A DNA stretch of 64,000 bases from positions 939,370-1,003,369 of the forward strand of contig NC_090620.1 in assembly GCF_004359215.1 (NCBI RefSeq), written 5' to 3'. How positions within the stretch are numbered: the stretch's first letter is position 1; every line of letters starts with the position of its first letter. The translations under genes and the position numbers were made by a program. The notes below the pieces were generated by a model. The model had not been told where the DNA came from, did no database searches, and saw only the letters and a list, made by a program, of their open reading frames with translations. This DNA is from Bremia lactucae (Eukaryota > Oomycota > Peronosporomycetes > Peronosporales > Peronosporaceae). Positions 1 through 11,721 of the stretch are shown here, piece after piece.

Positions 1-2
1 AT

Positions 3-2400
3 GTCGTTTTCTTCGACATTGACATCACTCGCGTCGTTGATATTTTCGACGCGTGATGAGCATGAGCCAGAATTGGTTTTGCTCCTGCGAGTCCACCCCC
101 CCCTTAAACTAGAGGATCCCTCTAATTGGGTGGGTAAACGTGGATGGCGTAAGCCATTCACAAAGAACGGTGTATGCGTTGTAGACGCATGCACAGAATT
201 ATTGATGGCGAATTCGACCATCGGTAAAAACTCGCTCCAATTCGGATACGATTGGACGTAACCTCGAAGTATCTCTTCGAGGACGCGATTTACGCGTTCT
301 GTTTGACCATCCGTTTCCGGGTGATCAGATGTTGACATAGTCAGCCGTGTTCCGAGAGATCGGAACACGGATTGCCAGAACGCCGCCGTGAATCTCGGAT
401 CTCTATCCGAGACTAATTCACGGGGTAACCCATGGAGTTTGAATACCGTGTCGATAAAGACACGGGCACAACCCGGAGCCGTAATCGACTCTGGTACCGC
501 AGCAAGGTGTACCATCTTGCTGAATCTGTCTACAAAAACAAGGATTCCATTGTTTTTGTGTTCGTCTTCGGGAAATCCGAAGACGAAGTCCATAGATACG
601 GACTGCCAACACTCTGCCGGAAGTGGTAGAGGTTGAAGAGGTGCACGGGATGAAGGGCTAGGCTTCACCCGTTGACAAACCTCGCAAGCACGAATGTACT
701 TGCGCACAAACTGATACTGGCGGGGCCAGTAAAAGTATCGACTTACCGTGAGGTAAGTCTTCTCACGTCCACGATGTCCACTTGTTGGAGCATCGTGACA
801 CTCATACATGATGCGCAAGCGCAAATCATTGTGAGTCGGGACGACGACACGTGGGGTGTCGCCGGTAACGGCTGTGTAATACAATAAGCCGTTACGTGTT
901 GTGTATCGATCGGATGACGATCGATATAAAGCCGGTAGATCTTTAAAAGATTTATCGGATGGATTCATTAAATGATCCATCAAACATAGAAGGTCCTTAT
1001 CTTCTTTGTAGGCATTCTTTATGTCATCAACTAAGGTTGATGACGGAACACTCGTAGTGAGTGTTGCAACAGTGGGATTACTTTTACTGTTGGAGTGCAC
1101 TGCTAACTCGAAAGTATACTCCGTGAAGAAGGATAGCCACCTCGCCATTCTTTGCGAGAGGTGTGGGCTGTTCACGGCCGTGCGTAATGACGCATGGTCC
1201 GTATATACGATGAACGGTCTATCTCCTAGGAGATAGACCCTAAATTTAGCCAATGCATATTTCATGGCAAGGAGTTCCTTGTCATGCACTGGGTAATTGC
1301 GTTCAGCTGGTTGCAGCTGACGCGATTGGTAACAGAGGACGCGCTCCGCGCCACCTGTATCGTATTGCATTAACGCACAGCCGATTGCGAAATCGCTGGC
1401 GTCACAGACCACATGGAATGGTCTGTCTTGATCCGCAATCGCCAAGATGGGCGGTTGCATCAAGCTTTGCTTGATACCATTAAAGGAATGCTGGCAATCA
1501 GCGTTCCATAACCATTTCTCGTCTATTTCAAGAGACGAGATATGAACTGTCATCTCGGCATAATAGCGGGAGTACTTGTGCAAGTACGCCGCTAAACCAA
1601 GGAACTTTCTAAGTCCCTTGTCATCGACTGGAACTGGCCAGTCGGTGATTGCCTTGATCTTTTCGGGATCAGGGCGCACGCCACGTTTACCGACGATGCA
1701 CCCAAGAAGTGGTATATCGCTTGCATTAAATATACAGTTCTTGAGATTTTCGTTCAACTTATGCTTTCGTATTAGTGTAATAACCTGACGAACGTAAGTT
1801 TTATGAACTTCCACGTCCGTTTTGCTGTCCATGACCCGGCTATGGACGAATGCATCGTCAAAATAACTCGGTGCAAATTCTCGCACCGGTCTCAACAGAT
1901 TCGTTACGCATCTGTTAAATGTTGCAGGGGCGTTACTAAGCCCGTGTGGTATTACTAGCCTTTCCCAGAGCATCCCACTGGGAGTGCCCACTGCTGTGTA
2001 CGAGATGTCTCGTTCACGCATAAGGATCTGATAAAATCTATCCATCAGATCCATAGATGAAAAGACGGTACTCGTAGACATATTATCTATAATTAAGTCT
2101 ATTCTAGGTATCGGCGTTTAAACCGGCACCGTTGTAGCATTCAATTTATTGAATGCATGCACTATCCGCCACCCTCATATGGCCTTTCGTACACAGATGG
2201 TCGGAGAGCTATGTGGAAGGGGGTAACGCCCTCTCATGGCCCGCATTTAATCGATCGATAATGAATTTATCGATCGCATGTACTTGCTCACGACGCAGTG
2301 GCTACTGCTTCATGACACAGTGCTTCGAGCCCGGTTTGAGCTCGGTCTCATGTCGAGTGCCTTTATACTAAGGCAACTCGCATGGAACTGTTTCAGGGAA
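3..2400 (-). pseudogene. A1 pol: reverse transcriptase, RNase H, integrase
   Basis: One frame on the minus strand is open from 2117 to the left edge (about 705 codons). It reads RT with the catalytic box SYFDDAF, RNase H with CDASDFAIG and YTDHASLRTA, the integrase zinc domain (HDAPTSGHRG, CEVCQRVKP) and the integrase core with VFVDRFSK, SDRDPRF and a final glutamate in NRVLEEILRGY. Two nonsense codons lie upstream in the same frame within the RT N-terminal part, at 2118-2120 (TVPV-stop-TPIP) and 2175-2177 (next to GWRIVHAFNK). The usual tether between RNase H and integrase is shortened around 1090-1130. Degenerate RT N-terminus and linker extend to about 2400. The ORF continues off the window. 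Confidence 0.9.
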
Positions 2401-2818
2401 TATATCCTTGAACTCAATCAAATCCTTGTATAGAAGATATGTCTTAAGTGACTCCCAGGATTGAGCAGTATATCACTCAATCCGAGTCTTTACATCGAGG
2501 ACACTTTCGTCCATCGATGAGCTGCTGAGAACCAGTTCGTTCTCTGCAAAAAATACCGCTGACCGAATATCGTTACGTATTCGTCCTCTGTGACGAGTAG
2601 GCAGATCTGCTTTAATTTACCACCATGCAGATCTCTCAAAAACTGCTTAGGTTATAGGGTTGGTATTTGAGTTATCTCCGAAGTTAATTTCGGAGGCGCA
2701 TACAGATCAAGAGTATAAGCGCCGATTCTTCAAACGTTATTAACCAAGACATTAAATGTCTTGGTCCACAGGCTGCCGGAAATTAATCCCTCGAGATCTT
2801 GAAGCCTAATTATTTCAA

Positions 2819-4423
2819 CTATTTGAGGAGATTTCTCCTCAAGTACGTGGGGACTAATCCCTCAACGTATTCCGAGTGTGATTGCGCAATCACAGTCGGG
2901 TCCTCTACGGTCGACTCTCTACTCGACCAAGGATCATCGTGTTTTCCCTTTTGGGCAACCGGTATACTCCTTGAATGACGCCCGCTAGGAGTACATTCAT
3001 GTCTCAATCCACTCAACCTCTTCGAGTGGTGGACCTTCGGCGCTGCCTGTGCATTCGCACAGCCGCCGGCAGCTGACTCTACAGTGTTATTACTAATCAC
3101 ACTGTGATCATGTGCAGTTGTACATACGACCGTACCACAAGTGAGGACATCGCACTCACTCGTAGTGCATCTACACGCTAGTGGACGCTCCAAGGCGTTC
3201 ATCAGATGGTCATCTAATGAACAAGTGGCAGGCATCTTTACGGATCGATGCTGCCAGCTGATCCTTGGCTGGTATTTTCTGAGCCAAGGTAAACCTAGTA
3301 TGACATCAAATTTGTCATGTAAATCCAGTATGATGAAATAAACATCGTACTGTAAATCTTTTAACGTGTAGTGAAATTTTACTACGCGTTTCATTACTGT
3401 TACCGATGCGCGTGTCGCTAGATGCAGCATCATCTTCGTTGGAGGGATGTCGCGCACAACATTATTGAGCCTACGACCCTCTAGCGACTGGCGACGAATA
3501 AAGTTATTTGTAAATTCTCTTGAGGCTGCTGGATTAGTAGAACGTTGCGTCCCTACTGACCCCGATCGTTTTTTGGCTGACCCGCAACCGTTGCCTTTTT
3601 TGGCATTCGGTCCATAATTACGTTCAGTACCTTTCGGTACTGGGCGCGGAGCAGTACACTCATGAGCGTAGTGTCCTAAGTTTTGGCAGCGATGGCATTT
3701 CTGCAATCGCTTATTGCTCGAAAAGCGAGGTCTCTCGCTTTCGTCATAAGAGAGGTCCATAGGTTTTGGACCTCCAGGATCGTGTCGTCTTGGAGGACGA
3801 TACGATGACGAACTAGCTTGGACCTGTCTCAAGCTAAAGTCCTCCTGTTCCGCAAATGGTATTGCTTCTTCAAGCGTATCCAGTTTCAAGCGGAACAGGT
3901 GGGACTTTACGAGACCATCCGTAAGACCTTGCATGAACACCGTAATCAACGTGTGCTCATGAACTGGCTTGTTTGTGATACAACTCGCTTAGAGTCGTAT
4001 GTGCTGAGCTTAAGCGTGAACATCACGCTTGCCTTGCTTGAGTTTCAGAAGCTCTGAACGAGCTCTGAACTCAGCCCTTGGTGGCACAAACGTCTGTTTG
4101 AGTCGGGTTTTAAAAAACTCTAGCGACCCAAAGACATATGGGTCGCGCAACTTGAGGCCCAATGCCCAAGTTTTGGCACGACCTGCCAGATTTGATTGAG
4201 CGAATGCGATTTGCATTTGCTCGTCGATGATGTGACGTGCCCTTATGGCATCGTCTAATTCGACAAACCATCTCAACAGGGAGTCTTCTTCGACTCCCCT
4301 ATATTTTGAGATGTCAATCTTTAAGGTTTCGGAACTACGCGTATGCGTCATCCCAGGTACAGGGGTCTGTACCTGTTGTAACCTCAACAGTTCTTCCTGT
4401 TGTGAGCCTTGCTGATTTAACAA
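2819..4423 (-). pseudogene. A1 gag with zinc knuckle and protease remnant
   Basis: The gag capsid region (4423-4010) and the nucleocapsid/protease region (3949-2819) are in the same frame, separated by TAA codons at 4010-4012 (after KRDVHA) and a little downstream (HIRL-stop-ASC). The nucleocapsid has a CX2CX4HX4C knuckle, CHRCQNLGHYAHEC, at about 3656-3697. The end of a retropepsin is seen as KFDVILGLPWLRKYQP, but the catalytic D-S/T-G-A motif is missing: the sequence runs from NPAASREF directly into TNNFIRRQ, consistent with a deletion. The linker 2400-2818 to RT is degenerate with several stops. Confidence 0.85.
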
Positions 4424-4680
4424 GGCTACCTTCTCCTTCGCCTCGTCAAGTTCATGTTCTAAGAGCTTGGCGATGACTTAATGGAGGGCATCTCTGTTCA
4501 AACCGGACAGCATGGCCAAGATGGCATCGTTTCCTACGGTCGAACTCATTCGTTCGACCGCACTCCTTCTATGTCACTTAGAAAGGAGTAGCTATCACGC
4601 GAAACGTGATGCGTACATCCATTATCATCTAACATGGACATGTTATATGATAGAACTGTAGTCCTTGGACGGACTACAAA

Positions 4681-4689
4681 GTGCTACCA
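4681..4689 (-). promoter_or_regulatory. A1 primer binding site
   Basis: Reading the minus strand, the LTR end GTTACA is followed by CC and then TGGTAGCAC. TGGTAGCA is complementary to the TGCTACCA 3' end of eukaryotic initiator methionine tRNAs, the usual primer of Ty3/gypsy elements. The same 9-mer follows the 5' LTRs at 5484, 14766, 24016 and 45735. Confidence 0.7.
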
Positions 4690-4691
4690 GG

Positions 4692-5132
4692 TGTAACGGG
4701 GTACTACTGACTTGTACTGCTTCTGTACAAGTCCACTTCGCACTGCTTCAGTTGCGAGTGGTGCGAGTGGTGCCTTACATCATTCACGTACACGAGTACG
4801 TGCAGAGACTTCTTTTTTAGACAACTACCTTAATAAGGGTCAAACGAAAACTTTATCAATGTAATTAAGTTTCTTCTACTATATATCTGCTAGTGCTAAC
4901 TTAATTATAAACTAATACAAAACATGTAATAAAAGTCTTATCTGTCTTTCTCTTTGCGCGCGTCCAGCGCTGACTGGACCGCGGAGATAGTAGACATAAT
5001 GGTCTATACGTACCAATGGACAAGCTTTTAGAATATTACCATGTAAAGTAATATTTCCCAAATATTATCTACCTTTTCGATAATGCATTAATTAACAACC
5101 TTACATTTTATGTAACGATACACCTCGTTACA
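4692..5132 (-). repeat. LTR family B (5' LTR of A1)
   Basis: About 441 bp bounded by TGTAACGGGG and the sequence CACCTCGTTACA. Related copies are at 47143-47598 and, in the opposite orientation, 52754-53180; a 5' fragment lies at 14171-14277. The element-proximal part carries GCTTCAGTACAAGTCCACTT-type repeats and a terminal TGTAACG...CGTTACA inverted repeat. Confidence 0.85.
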
Positions 5133-5481
5133 GCTAGCATCATTAAGATACGAGGTATTTCAAACAATACGCTCGCAATACATATAAGAGCATATCTGCA
5201 GAGATGGTATTTATGATTGATTAACAAAGGTATTATATTTTATACGATTTATTATAAATCAGTCTGAAAAGTACTTCCTTGTTCGTAAGTGTGCACGTGG
5301 AGCCGGATTACCGCTCCCGTGACGTCACTTAAAGTAAGGCTTATAGCTCGTTGGGTGAGGTCGCTTAGGCGCCTACCAACATCCTCACTGAACGTGAGAG
5401 AAGACGGTCAAACCGCTTCCTTGCTGTCCCAAGGTGTGTTCTTAAGTAGAGCGTGGCCGCACTAAGATGTGCCCACCAACA
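5133..5481 (+). repeat. LTR family D, left-truncated (D2 5' LTR)
   Basis: Matches the right two thirds of the family D LTR at 23482-24013, including ACGCTCGCAATAC, GGAGCCGGATTACCGCT and GCGTGGCCGCA. It is cut at the left by the A1 insertion and ends at ACCAACA. A TGGTAGCAC primer site follows at 5484-5492. Confidence 0.8.
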
Positions 5482-7850
5482 CTTGGTAGCACTTGAAATA
5501 CTTCCCACGACCCGCATCTCTGTGCTGTACGTACAATGATCCTCAATATAGGCTGATCTCATTTCCCCATCTCTCCGATCATCATCCGGAGTTGGCTGAG
5601 TAGCTAAGTGAACATGCCCTGGCCAGGCTCTTGAGTAGTCCTCCTGAGCAACATGTTGCTCAGTTAGAGCAAATTTAGAGTACGTGCTCGGACAGCGGAG
5701 GGTCGCGTCAGATGCACAAAGCCATGCTGCAGCGGAGTCTATCACTCAGACTCAGGGTGAGCTTAGGCGAGAGCAGGCTCGGATCGAGGCTCTCAACAGG
5801 ACTGTTGAGATGATCTTCGCCTGGCCGCATCAGCCAAGATGGACTCGCCCAAGTTCGATGGAATTGCTGCGCACACGATTGGCTGTTAGCCGTGGAGCAA
5901 TGCGGTGTGACGCAGCTCATCAATAACGACAGCCGGATGGTGTCGCTCGCCATGTCGTATCTGCGAGGTAAGGCCTCGGAGTGGACTTACTCGTCGCTTA
6001 TGGCAGATGGTTGGTTTTCCCTACTAGGCAATCTTTCAGGAAAAGATTTGCTTCATGTACCAGCCGCCGAACAACGAGGTGTTGCTTCAAGCGCGCTTCT
6101 TTAAGGCTAAGCGATCTCTGAAAGATTATGTGCAGTGGGTGCGCCCGCTGTCCGCACGCTAGCCTTTGGGTTAAGAGTCCTCTTGATGGGCGTCTTGGCA
6201 CCAGCAGAGACCGTGGCATAGCAGCGAGCCATCATATGGCCGCTCTTGCCGCATTTAAATTAGACAACGTCTGCATTGCCCAACTCCATGGGAGTTGCAT
6301 CTGACCTCTCGGCCGACGGCTTATACCAAGCTGTCGCCGAGGCACTATTATAGGATTGCTCCTCGAAGAAGACAAATTGGATTGCGTCTTTCATGGTCGA
6401 CGGCACCTTTTTAAAAGGGCCTATCGGGATAGGCTGTGCCGTACTCCGTTAATAAACGTGAGCGCCTTAATGTGCTCCGGAATCGAAACTACAGATGCGT
6501 GAGTTCTGCATCGACCACTGAGGGGTCGGGGAACGCAGGAGCGCAGTTAGGGTGGGAGGCCCTACTGACGCGGACTCTGATGCTACCCTTATGTTCAGAG
6601 TTGTCAATCAAAAGGGTAGCAAAGTCCCTGAGGTACCGAAATTTCGGACCTAGATAGCTCTCGAGTACGAGGCTATGACCATATGATGACCCTCCTTGTG
6701 GATACGGGTGCATCACAGATTTTGTAAACCTCGCCACTATAAAGCAGAGGCCGGCGGTGTTAAGTCGTTTGCCAGGATAGCAATCGACAAGAGGCGACCG
6801 TTCATTTAGCGAACGGCGCGAGCAAAGTCTGAGGGCGTTCAAGTAGAACCCGCCTCCAAGTTTAGTGACTTCTATTGTGAAGAGAAGCTCACAGTGCTAA
6901 GTATGTATAGTCCGTATGAACTCATCCTAGGCATGCCATGGTTGGCAAAAAAAACATGGATAGACTGGCGTACGCGCACAGTTGCGAACTCTACGCAGGA
7001 CATTGGAAAGGATGTGCTCCTGCGAGAGGCATATGCAGCTGACGTCGTGTCGAACACAGTTAAGGGTGCGTTGGCGGGATGTCAAACGTCATCAAGTCCT
7101 ACCCAGCTCGTATAATCTGGGGTAGTGAAAAGAACGATCAAACGTTGTCATGTGTCCGAATGTCCTGCGCAGACCCAAAAGCATGTGGCACTAGATGGAT
7201 AGCTGACAGGAAGTCAAGCGTCGGATGAATCGGCACAGTCCATAGAGCGTGGTGCGGTTGAGAGAGGTGCGTTAGCCAGGAGAGCAACGACACCCGCTTC
7301 CCAGTCAAAGGTCGTGGCTTCTCGGAGAATGAGTACCCGACAGATTAGGACGATCAAAGGCACGTCAAAATGAGTAACCTTTGGACAGATCCTATTAAAA
7401 AAGACGGGCTTTCGAACGAGGTGTTCGAGGCCGTCAAATACAAAATTGCGGAGGCATCCTCAGTTGAGGTGCTCCGGTAAGTCTTTAAAAATGCCGGAGA
7501 GATAATTAAACTCCCGGAGATGTCGTGGGATCTGTTCCTTGCCGAATTAAAGGAAGGACGATCTACGAAATAGTCACACCAGTTCCAGAGGAGAACTTGG
7601 TGGACTGTTGCTCGTCGTCCACAATGGACGAGAGCGTCCTAGAAACAGACTTAAAGAAACGGTTCGCTGCTCAATGTTGAGATGCCTTGAGAGACAACCC
7701 GTTCTTTGAGGTTATGTGGAAACATCGCGATGTGTTCCCAGAAGAAGTGCCGAGCCACCTACCAGCAGGTAGGGGTATCGGGCTTGAACCTAGCACCTGC
7801 TCACCGTTCCTTCGCGCCTAGCAGCAGTTGGCGGGGCTTTTTAGAGACTT
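5482..7850 (+). pseudogene. Family D gypsy internal region (D2), gag, protease and pol start
   Basis: Collinear with D1 (24014 onward), but full of frameshifts. Gag fragments at 5684-5926 and 5892-6104 match D1 gag. A protease end, SPYELILGMPWLAKKTWIDWR, is at about 6900-6970. From 7150 to 7800 the sequence matches the D fragment found inside the LINE at 61928-62746, up to VMWKHRDVFPEEVPSHLPAG, the entry to RT. RT proper is missing; the element is cut near 7850. No intact protein can come from this copy. Confidence 0.8.
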
Positions 7851-7855
7851 AAGTT

Positions 7856-8080
7856 AAATAATGAACTGAACTGTACAATATTACCCTGGATTATAATATT
7901 GAAAATTTAAGAATATAGATAAAACTATTATTCTCCTTTGTCATTCCTCTTATATTAAAAAATATTTATGTAACGGAACAACCTTACATCACCCCTTTAA
8001 ACATTAGTCATTATTGTGACTGATATTGTACTATTTTGTTATCAATATTATTGCTGTGGCTGATCATCATAAAAAGTTAC
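7856..8080 (-). repeat. LTR family A fragment plus 3' internal tail
   Basis: AATATTTATGTAACGGAAC (about 7963-7981) is the inverted start of the family A LTR (compare 57911 onward). It ends near 7988 and is followed by TCACCCCTTT, which read on the minus strand is the polypurine tract and TGA that precede family A 3' LTRs. Only about 130 bp of LTR remains. It lies about 250 bp upstream of the exportin-T start, so it could influence that promoter; this is inference. Confidence 0.6.
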
Positions 8081-8332
8081 CACTTTTCATTCTGGTGATA
8101 CTGTAACCAATGAAAACCTTTCATGTTATTTCTGGAGTTAAGCACTTGCAAGTTAGTGGCGAGCACTGCTTTGACCGAATCATTGCCACCTTTGAGCGTG
8201 TTATCTGACACCTTTCGAAGCAAGCACATTGCGACACAGACCACTCACTATATCTACTTTCCTTTGAACCGCACTGCTAAAATTACCATTAAATTACACT
8301 AAAATTGATTTACCACATCGGCAGTTTCCATC

Positions 8333-11300
8333 ATGGCAGACATGACCGAATTCGAGCGAGCTGTGCTCATTGCCTTCCAGTGTGCCGCTGCCAGCACTGG
8401 TAACCAGCAGATGCAGACGCTGAAGCTTCAAGCCGAAAACTTTTGTGCTGCGATCAAGAGTCAAGCTGACGGCTGGCAAGCCGAGCTACAATTATTTAAG
8501 CAGTCGGAGCACGAACAGGTTAAATTCTACGCGCTGCAGGCGCTACAAGAGACGTTGGTTAATGGAATAATTGATGACGTGGCCTTAGCTATTCGTGTTG
8601 AATTTTTCACGTGGCTGCAAAGTCATGTCGCTTATGTCGAAAACACGGCGCCATATCTCAAAACGAAACTGGCCGTCGTCATGACTCTTCTCATGAAACG
8701 AGACTACCCAGACCGCTGGCCGACGGCTTTTGCTGAATTATTGGCATTACTGCCACAAGGCGCGTCAATTGTGGAAATGTATTTTCGAATTCTGTTGGCC
8801 ATTAATGAGGAGATTGTCGAGTTTGATGCCCAGCGAACCCCGCAAGAGGCTGCACACAATATGAAGATTAAAGATGCCATGCGTGAAGGATCATCGATGC
8901 AGGAGAGCTTTGATGCAATTGCTCGTGTGCTAGTGAATGCTGATTCAAGCGATGTGATGCGTCAATTAAGCGCGAGTGCTCTCGAGACGCTGAAGAAATA
9001 TATAAGCTGGGTGGATATTGGTCTCGTGGTCAATGATACATTGTGGCCAGTACTGATTCAACTTATGCGTGAGAGCGAAGAATTTCGGTGTCAAGCAGCC
9101 AATTGCGTGTTTGAAGTGGTAGATAAAGGCATGACACCCGAGAAGAAACTTGCATTGCTGCAGCAACTGCAGATTCTCGACATGCTCGCGTCTTTACCGA
9201 TTCGAGAGGATGAAGCGTTTGCCGAGGAAATTGGTGAAGTGATCAATGCTGCTGGAGTGGAACTTGTGACATGTATGGACGCTTTCCGCCAAACTAACCG
9301 AATTGACTTGGTGCATGTTACTGGTTCGATGTTGTGCCAATTGATGCCCCTTGTTTGGGACCTTTTTGCACATGAATCAAAAGACGTTTCTGAAGAAGTG
9401 TTTGAGATTGTCAACACAGTGGGAGGTGCCATGCTTCGTACAGAAATGAACATGGCTGATTCTCCTACGAGGAAGCAAGAAGTGTTTCAACCGTCAAAAT
9501 ACATTCCACAGATTCTACATGGTGTGTATCGACAGACTCGATTTTCACTGGAATTGGACTCGGATGCAGCTGAATTTGAAGAGTACCGACGAAGCCTCTA
9601 TACAATTTATCTCAACATCGTGCGCCAATGTCCTCATGATACGCTTACTTTTCTCACAAACCTTGCGCAGGGTCTTCCGATACAATTTGCTGAAATTGAT
9701 CCACGCGACCTTGAAAGTTTCATGTCGCTTGTGTATCGATTCAAAGAAGGCATTGCACCATTAAGGACCGTAGCTGTTCCATTTAATGAGCCTACAAGTC
9801 CCCTCTCTTTGTTTGCCGTGCAGATTCATCGCAGCATGCTTGTAGCAGCCAGCAGCGGCGCCGTTTTGCACCCGTCTGTGATACTAACTTACTATGACTT
9901 GGCTGTGCGATACAGCAAAGTGCTACAGCATGAGTCTGCCTTGATTCCAGCAGTGTTGGAGATGATGTTTGGTCCATACGGTCTCGCAAATTCAGCTGCC
10001 CATGTGCGCTCCCGTGTGTGCTACCTGTGCTTGCGCCTGGTTAAAGCTATCGGTGCTTCCGTAAATCCGCATGCGTCTGGTATTCTAAGTGCATTGCAGC
10101 CACGTCTCGCGATCGCGAATGAGCGTCAAGAGCTTGCGAGCAAGCGCAACCCAACCCACTTAGCGTACGATGATCAGTTGTACCTCTTTGAGCTTGCAGG
10201 TCAGATTATTGCATCGCTCGTGGTGCTTCCAGAGGAAACAGGCATGCACGCCAGACAGCTCCGATCTAGATACACGATTGCCGTGTTGAATCCACTGTTA
10301 GAAACTTTGAATACGATCTTGAACGAGCTAGCATCAGGTGCATTGACAGATGAAGAGTACGCGACGGAGTCGTGTGCTTCCCATCTTAACGCCATTGCGC
10401 ACGTGCTCAAGGCATTTAAAGGTACTGATTGCATGGAAAACCAGCAGGAAACATTTGCACAAGTACTTACTGCTGCAGCCTGCGTCTTGCGTGCTCTACC
10501 CCATACACCGCGAGTGCGCTCCAAAATTATATTTATGCTGCACCGCTTGACCACTGTGCTCGACCCTACCCGCTTTTTATACAATGTACAGGAGACACTC
10601 GAGACGCTAATGCTTGGGTGCGAACAAATTGAAGTGGTAGAGATTGTGCAGCTATTGGACCAACTTATAATCAAGTACAAGCACGCCCTAGGCGGATTCC
10701 TGGACAAGACAACGCTGCCATTCGTCCAGCATTTGTGTGCATTGATGCCAGAACGCAGTGCGGTGACGAACACTGAAACGAAAGACGATTCACAGCTTGA
10801 ACGTGAAGCTATACAAAAATACTTATACACATTCCTCCTGCATCTGGTCACTCACGGCTTGGACGCTGTGCTAATCAGTATGCAGAACGTTCCTCAGCTA
10901 GAAAATATATTACGGCTTGTATTGGAGGGCTGTGCTGAGGTATTAGACGCCAACATTAATCGCGCGTGCTTTTCAATCGGAAGTATGCTGGTTGAACGCT
11001 GGATTGGCAATGGGGTTGCTCTTTCTCCGGCAACTAAGGCGTCCGGTTCAGCCACCGTGGCCACGTCAACCGAATCTGCGGCTCTGCGTGCTGAACTGCA
11101 TGCTGAATTATCAATCGAGGGCAAGAAGCGATTTATTCAGATTGCAGTGCAGGACTTCACGCGCGCAATGTTCACTGTTACAAATTTGCGACACTTTAAT
11201 ATTAACGATATGCAGGTGGTGGTGGCTATCAAGGAGGTTGTCAACATGCAGGTCATCTTGGTGGCTTCGGTTGGGCGCAAGTATGTGACGTTTCTGCGAG

Positions 11301-11443
11301 ACGTATTTCTTCCTTCACTTGGATGTCCGCATGAACTTGCATGCTCGTATACTGAGCAGGTTGCAACAGGAGACCGCAAGAAAATTTTAGGAGCTTATAG
11401 AGCACTAATCAGCAAGATGAAACTTACAAGTTGTTCAACTTGA
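8333..11443 (+). CDS. XPOT: Exportin-T, tRNA nuclear export receptor
   Basis: Single uninterrupted ORF of 1036 residues, in the usual size range of exportin-T (Los1/Xpo-t/PAUSED), an importin-beta superfamily receptor that carries mature tRNA out of the nucleus with RanGTP. The N-terminus MADMTEFERAVLIAF leads into a CRM1_N/Xpo1-like segment (about residues 100-250) with KLAVVMTLLMKRDYPDRWPTAF, a family hallmark. The rest is all-helical HEAT-type repeats with no signal or membrane segment, ending in a C-terminal part with GRKYVTFLRDVFLPSLGCPHE. The start is the first ATG, preceded by TTTCCATC. There is no intron. It lies alone between transposon remnants, and its reading frame is clean, unlike every element around it. 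Recognition is by family features read by eye, not by database search. Confidence 0.9.
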   Translation: MADMTEFERAVLIAFQCAAASTGNQQMQTLKLQAENFCAAIKSQADGWQAELQLFKQSEHEQVKFYALQALQETLVNGIIDDVALAIRVEFFTWLQSHVAYVENTAPYLKTKLAVVMTLLMKRDYPDRWPTAFAELLALLPQGASIVEMYFRILLAINEEIVEFDAQRTPQEAAHNMKIKDAMREGSSMQESFDAIARVLVNADSSDVMRQLSASALETLKKYISWVDIGLVVNDTLWPVLIQLMRESEEFRCQAANCVFEVVDKGMTPEKKLALLQQLQILDMLASLPIREDEAFAEEIGEVINAAGVELVTCMDAFRQTNRIDLVHVTGSMLCQLMPLVWDLFAHESKDVSEEVFEIVNTVGGAMLRTEMNMADSPTRKQEVFQPSKYIPQILHGVYRQTRFSLELDSDAAEFEEYRRSLYTIYLNIVRQCPHDTLTFLTNLAQGLPIQFAEIDPRDLESFMSLVYRFKEGIAPLRTVAVPFNEPTSPLSLFAVQIHRSMLVAASSGAVLHPSVILTYYDLAVRYSKVLQHESALIPAVLEMMFGPYGLANSAAHVRSRVCYLCLRLVKAIGASVNPHASGILSALQPRLAIANERQELASKRNPTHLAYDDQLYLFELAGQIIASLVVLPEETGMHARQLRSRYTIAVLNPLLETLNTILNELASGALTDEEYATESCASHLNAIAHVLKAFKGTDCMENQQETFAQVLTAAACVLRALPHTPRVRSKIIFMLHRLTTVLDPTRFLYNVQETLETLMLGCEQIEVVEIVQLLDQLIIKYKHALGGFLDKTTLPFVQHLCALMPERSAVTNTETKDDSQLEREAIQKYLYTFLLHLVTHGLDAVLISMQNVPQLENILRLVLEGCAEVLDANINRACFSIGSMLVERWIGNGVALSPATKASGSATVATSTESAALRAELHAELSIEGKKRFIQIAVQDFTRAMFTVTNLRHFNINDMQVVVAIKEVVNMQVILVASVGRKYVTFLRDVFLPSLGCPHELACSYTEQVATGDRKKILGAYRALISKMKLTSCST

Positions 11444-11721
11444 AAACAAATTATTGTTAACAAATTAGACTCCATCCTATCAATTTTCAGCGGTGATTTA
11501 ATCCGGATGCTAACGCATTGTTTGTGCTTCGATTTCCAAGGATCGGTCACACAGCAATCAAGCCATTACTTTTAGCCTTTGAATATTGGTCTTTTGAGGT
11601 CGTGTGATGCTCGTCATTGTGCTTCGCTTGTTTTAAGTCCAAACTCGTCTTCGTCTTTCTCTGCCATTTATTTTCATCGATTATAAGTGGAACCCGATAT
11701 GGAGACCCCCGCCGAATTCAT
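11444..11721. other. Non-coding 3' flank of exportin-T
   Basis: About 280 bp downstream of the exportin-T stop. I see no ORF, repeat or clear polyadenylation signal. Confidence 0.5.

Larger units (their letters stand above)
1..5132 (-). mobile_element. Ty3/gypsy retrotransposon A1 (3' end outside window)
   Basis: Minus-strand element. Its 5' LTR is at the right (4692-5132), followed leftwards by a primer binding site, gag with zinc knuckle, remnants of protease, reverse transcriptase, RNase H and integrase. The 3' LTR lies beyond the left edge. It has inserted into a family D LTR, whose right part survives at 5133-5481. Gag and the pol linker contain nonsense codons, so the copy is dead, but the RT to integrase part is the best preserved gypsy pol in the window. 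Confidence 0.9.

Noticed and set aside
5365..5745. 126-codon minus-strand ORF
   Set aside because: Runs antisense through the D2 LTR end, primer site and gag start; not conserved at the equivalent place in D1.
6489..6842. 117-codon minus-strand ORF
   Set aside because: Antisense to the decayed protease region of D2 and broken in D1, so probably chance.
10201..10851. 216-codon minus-strand ORF
   Set aside because: Shadow of the exportin-T coding strand, cysteine/serine rich as expected from the complementary frame.
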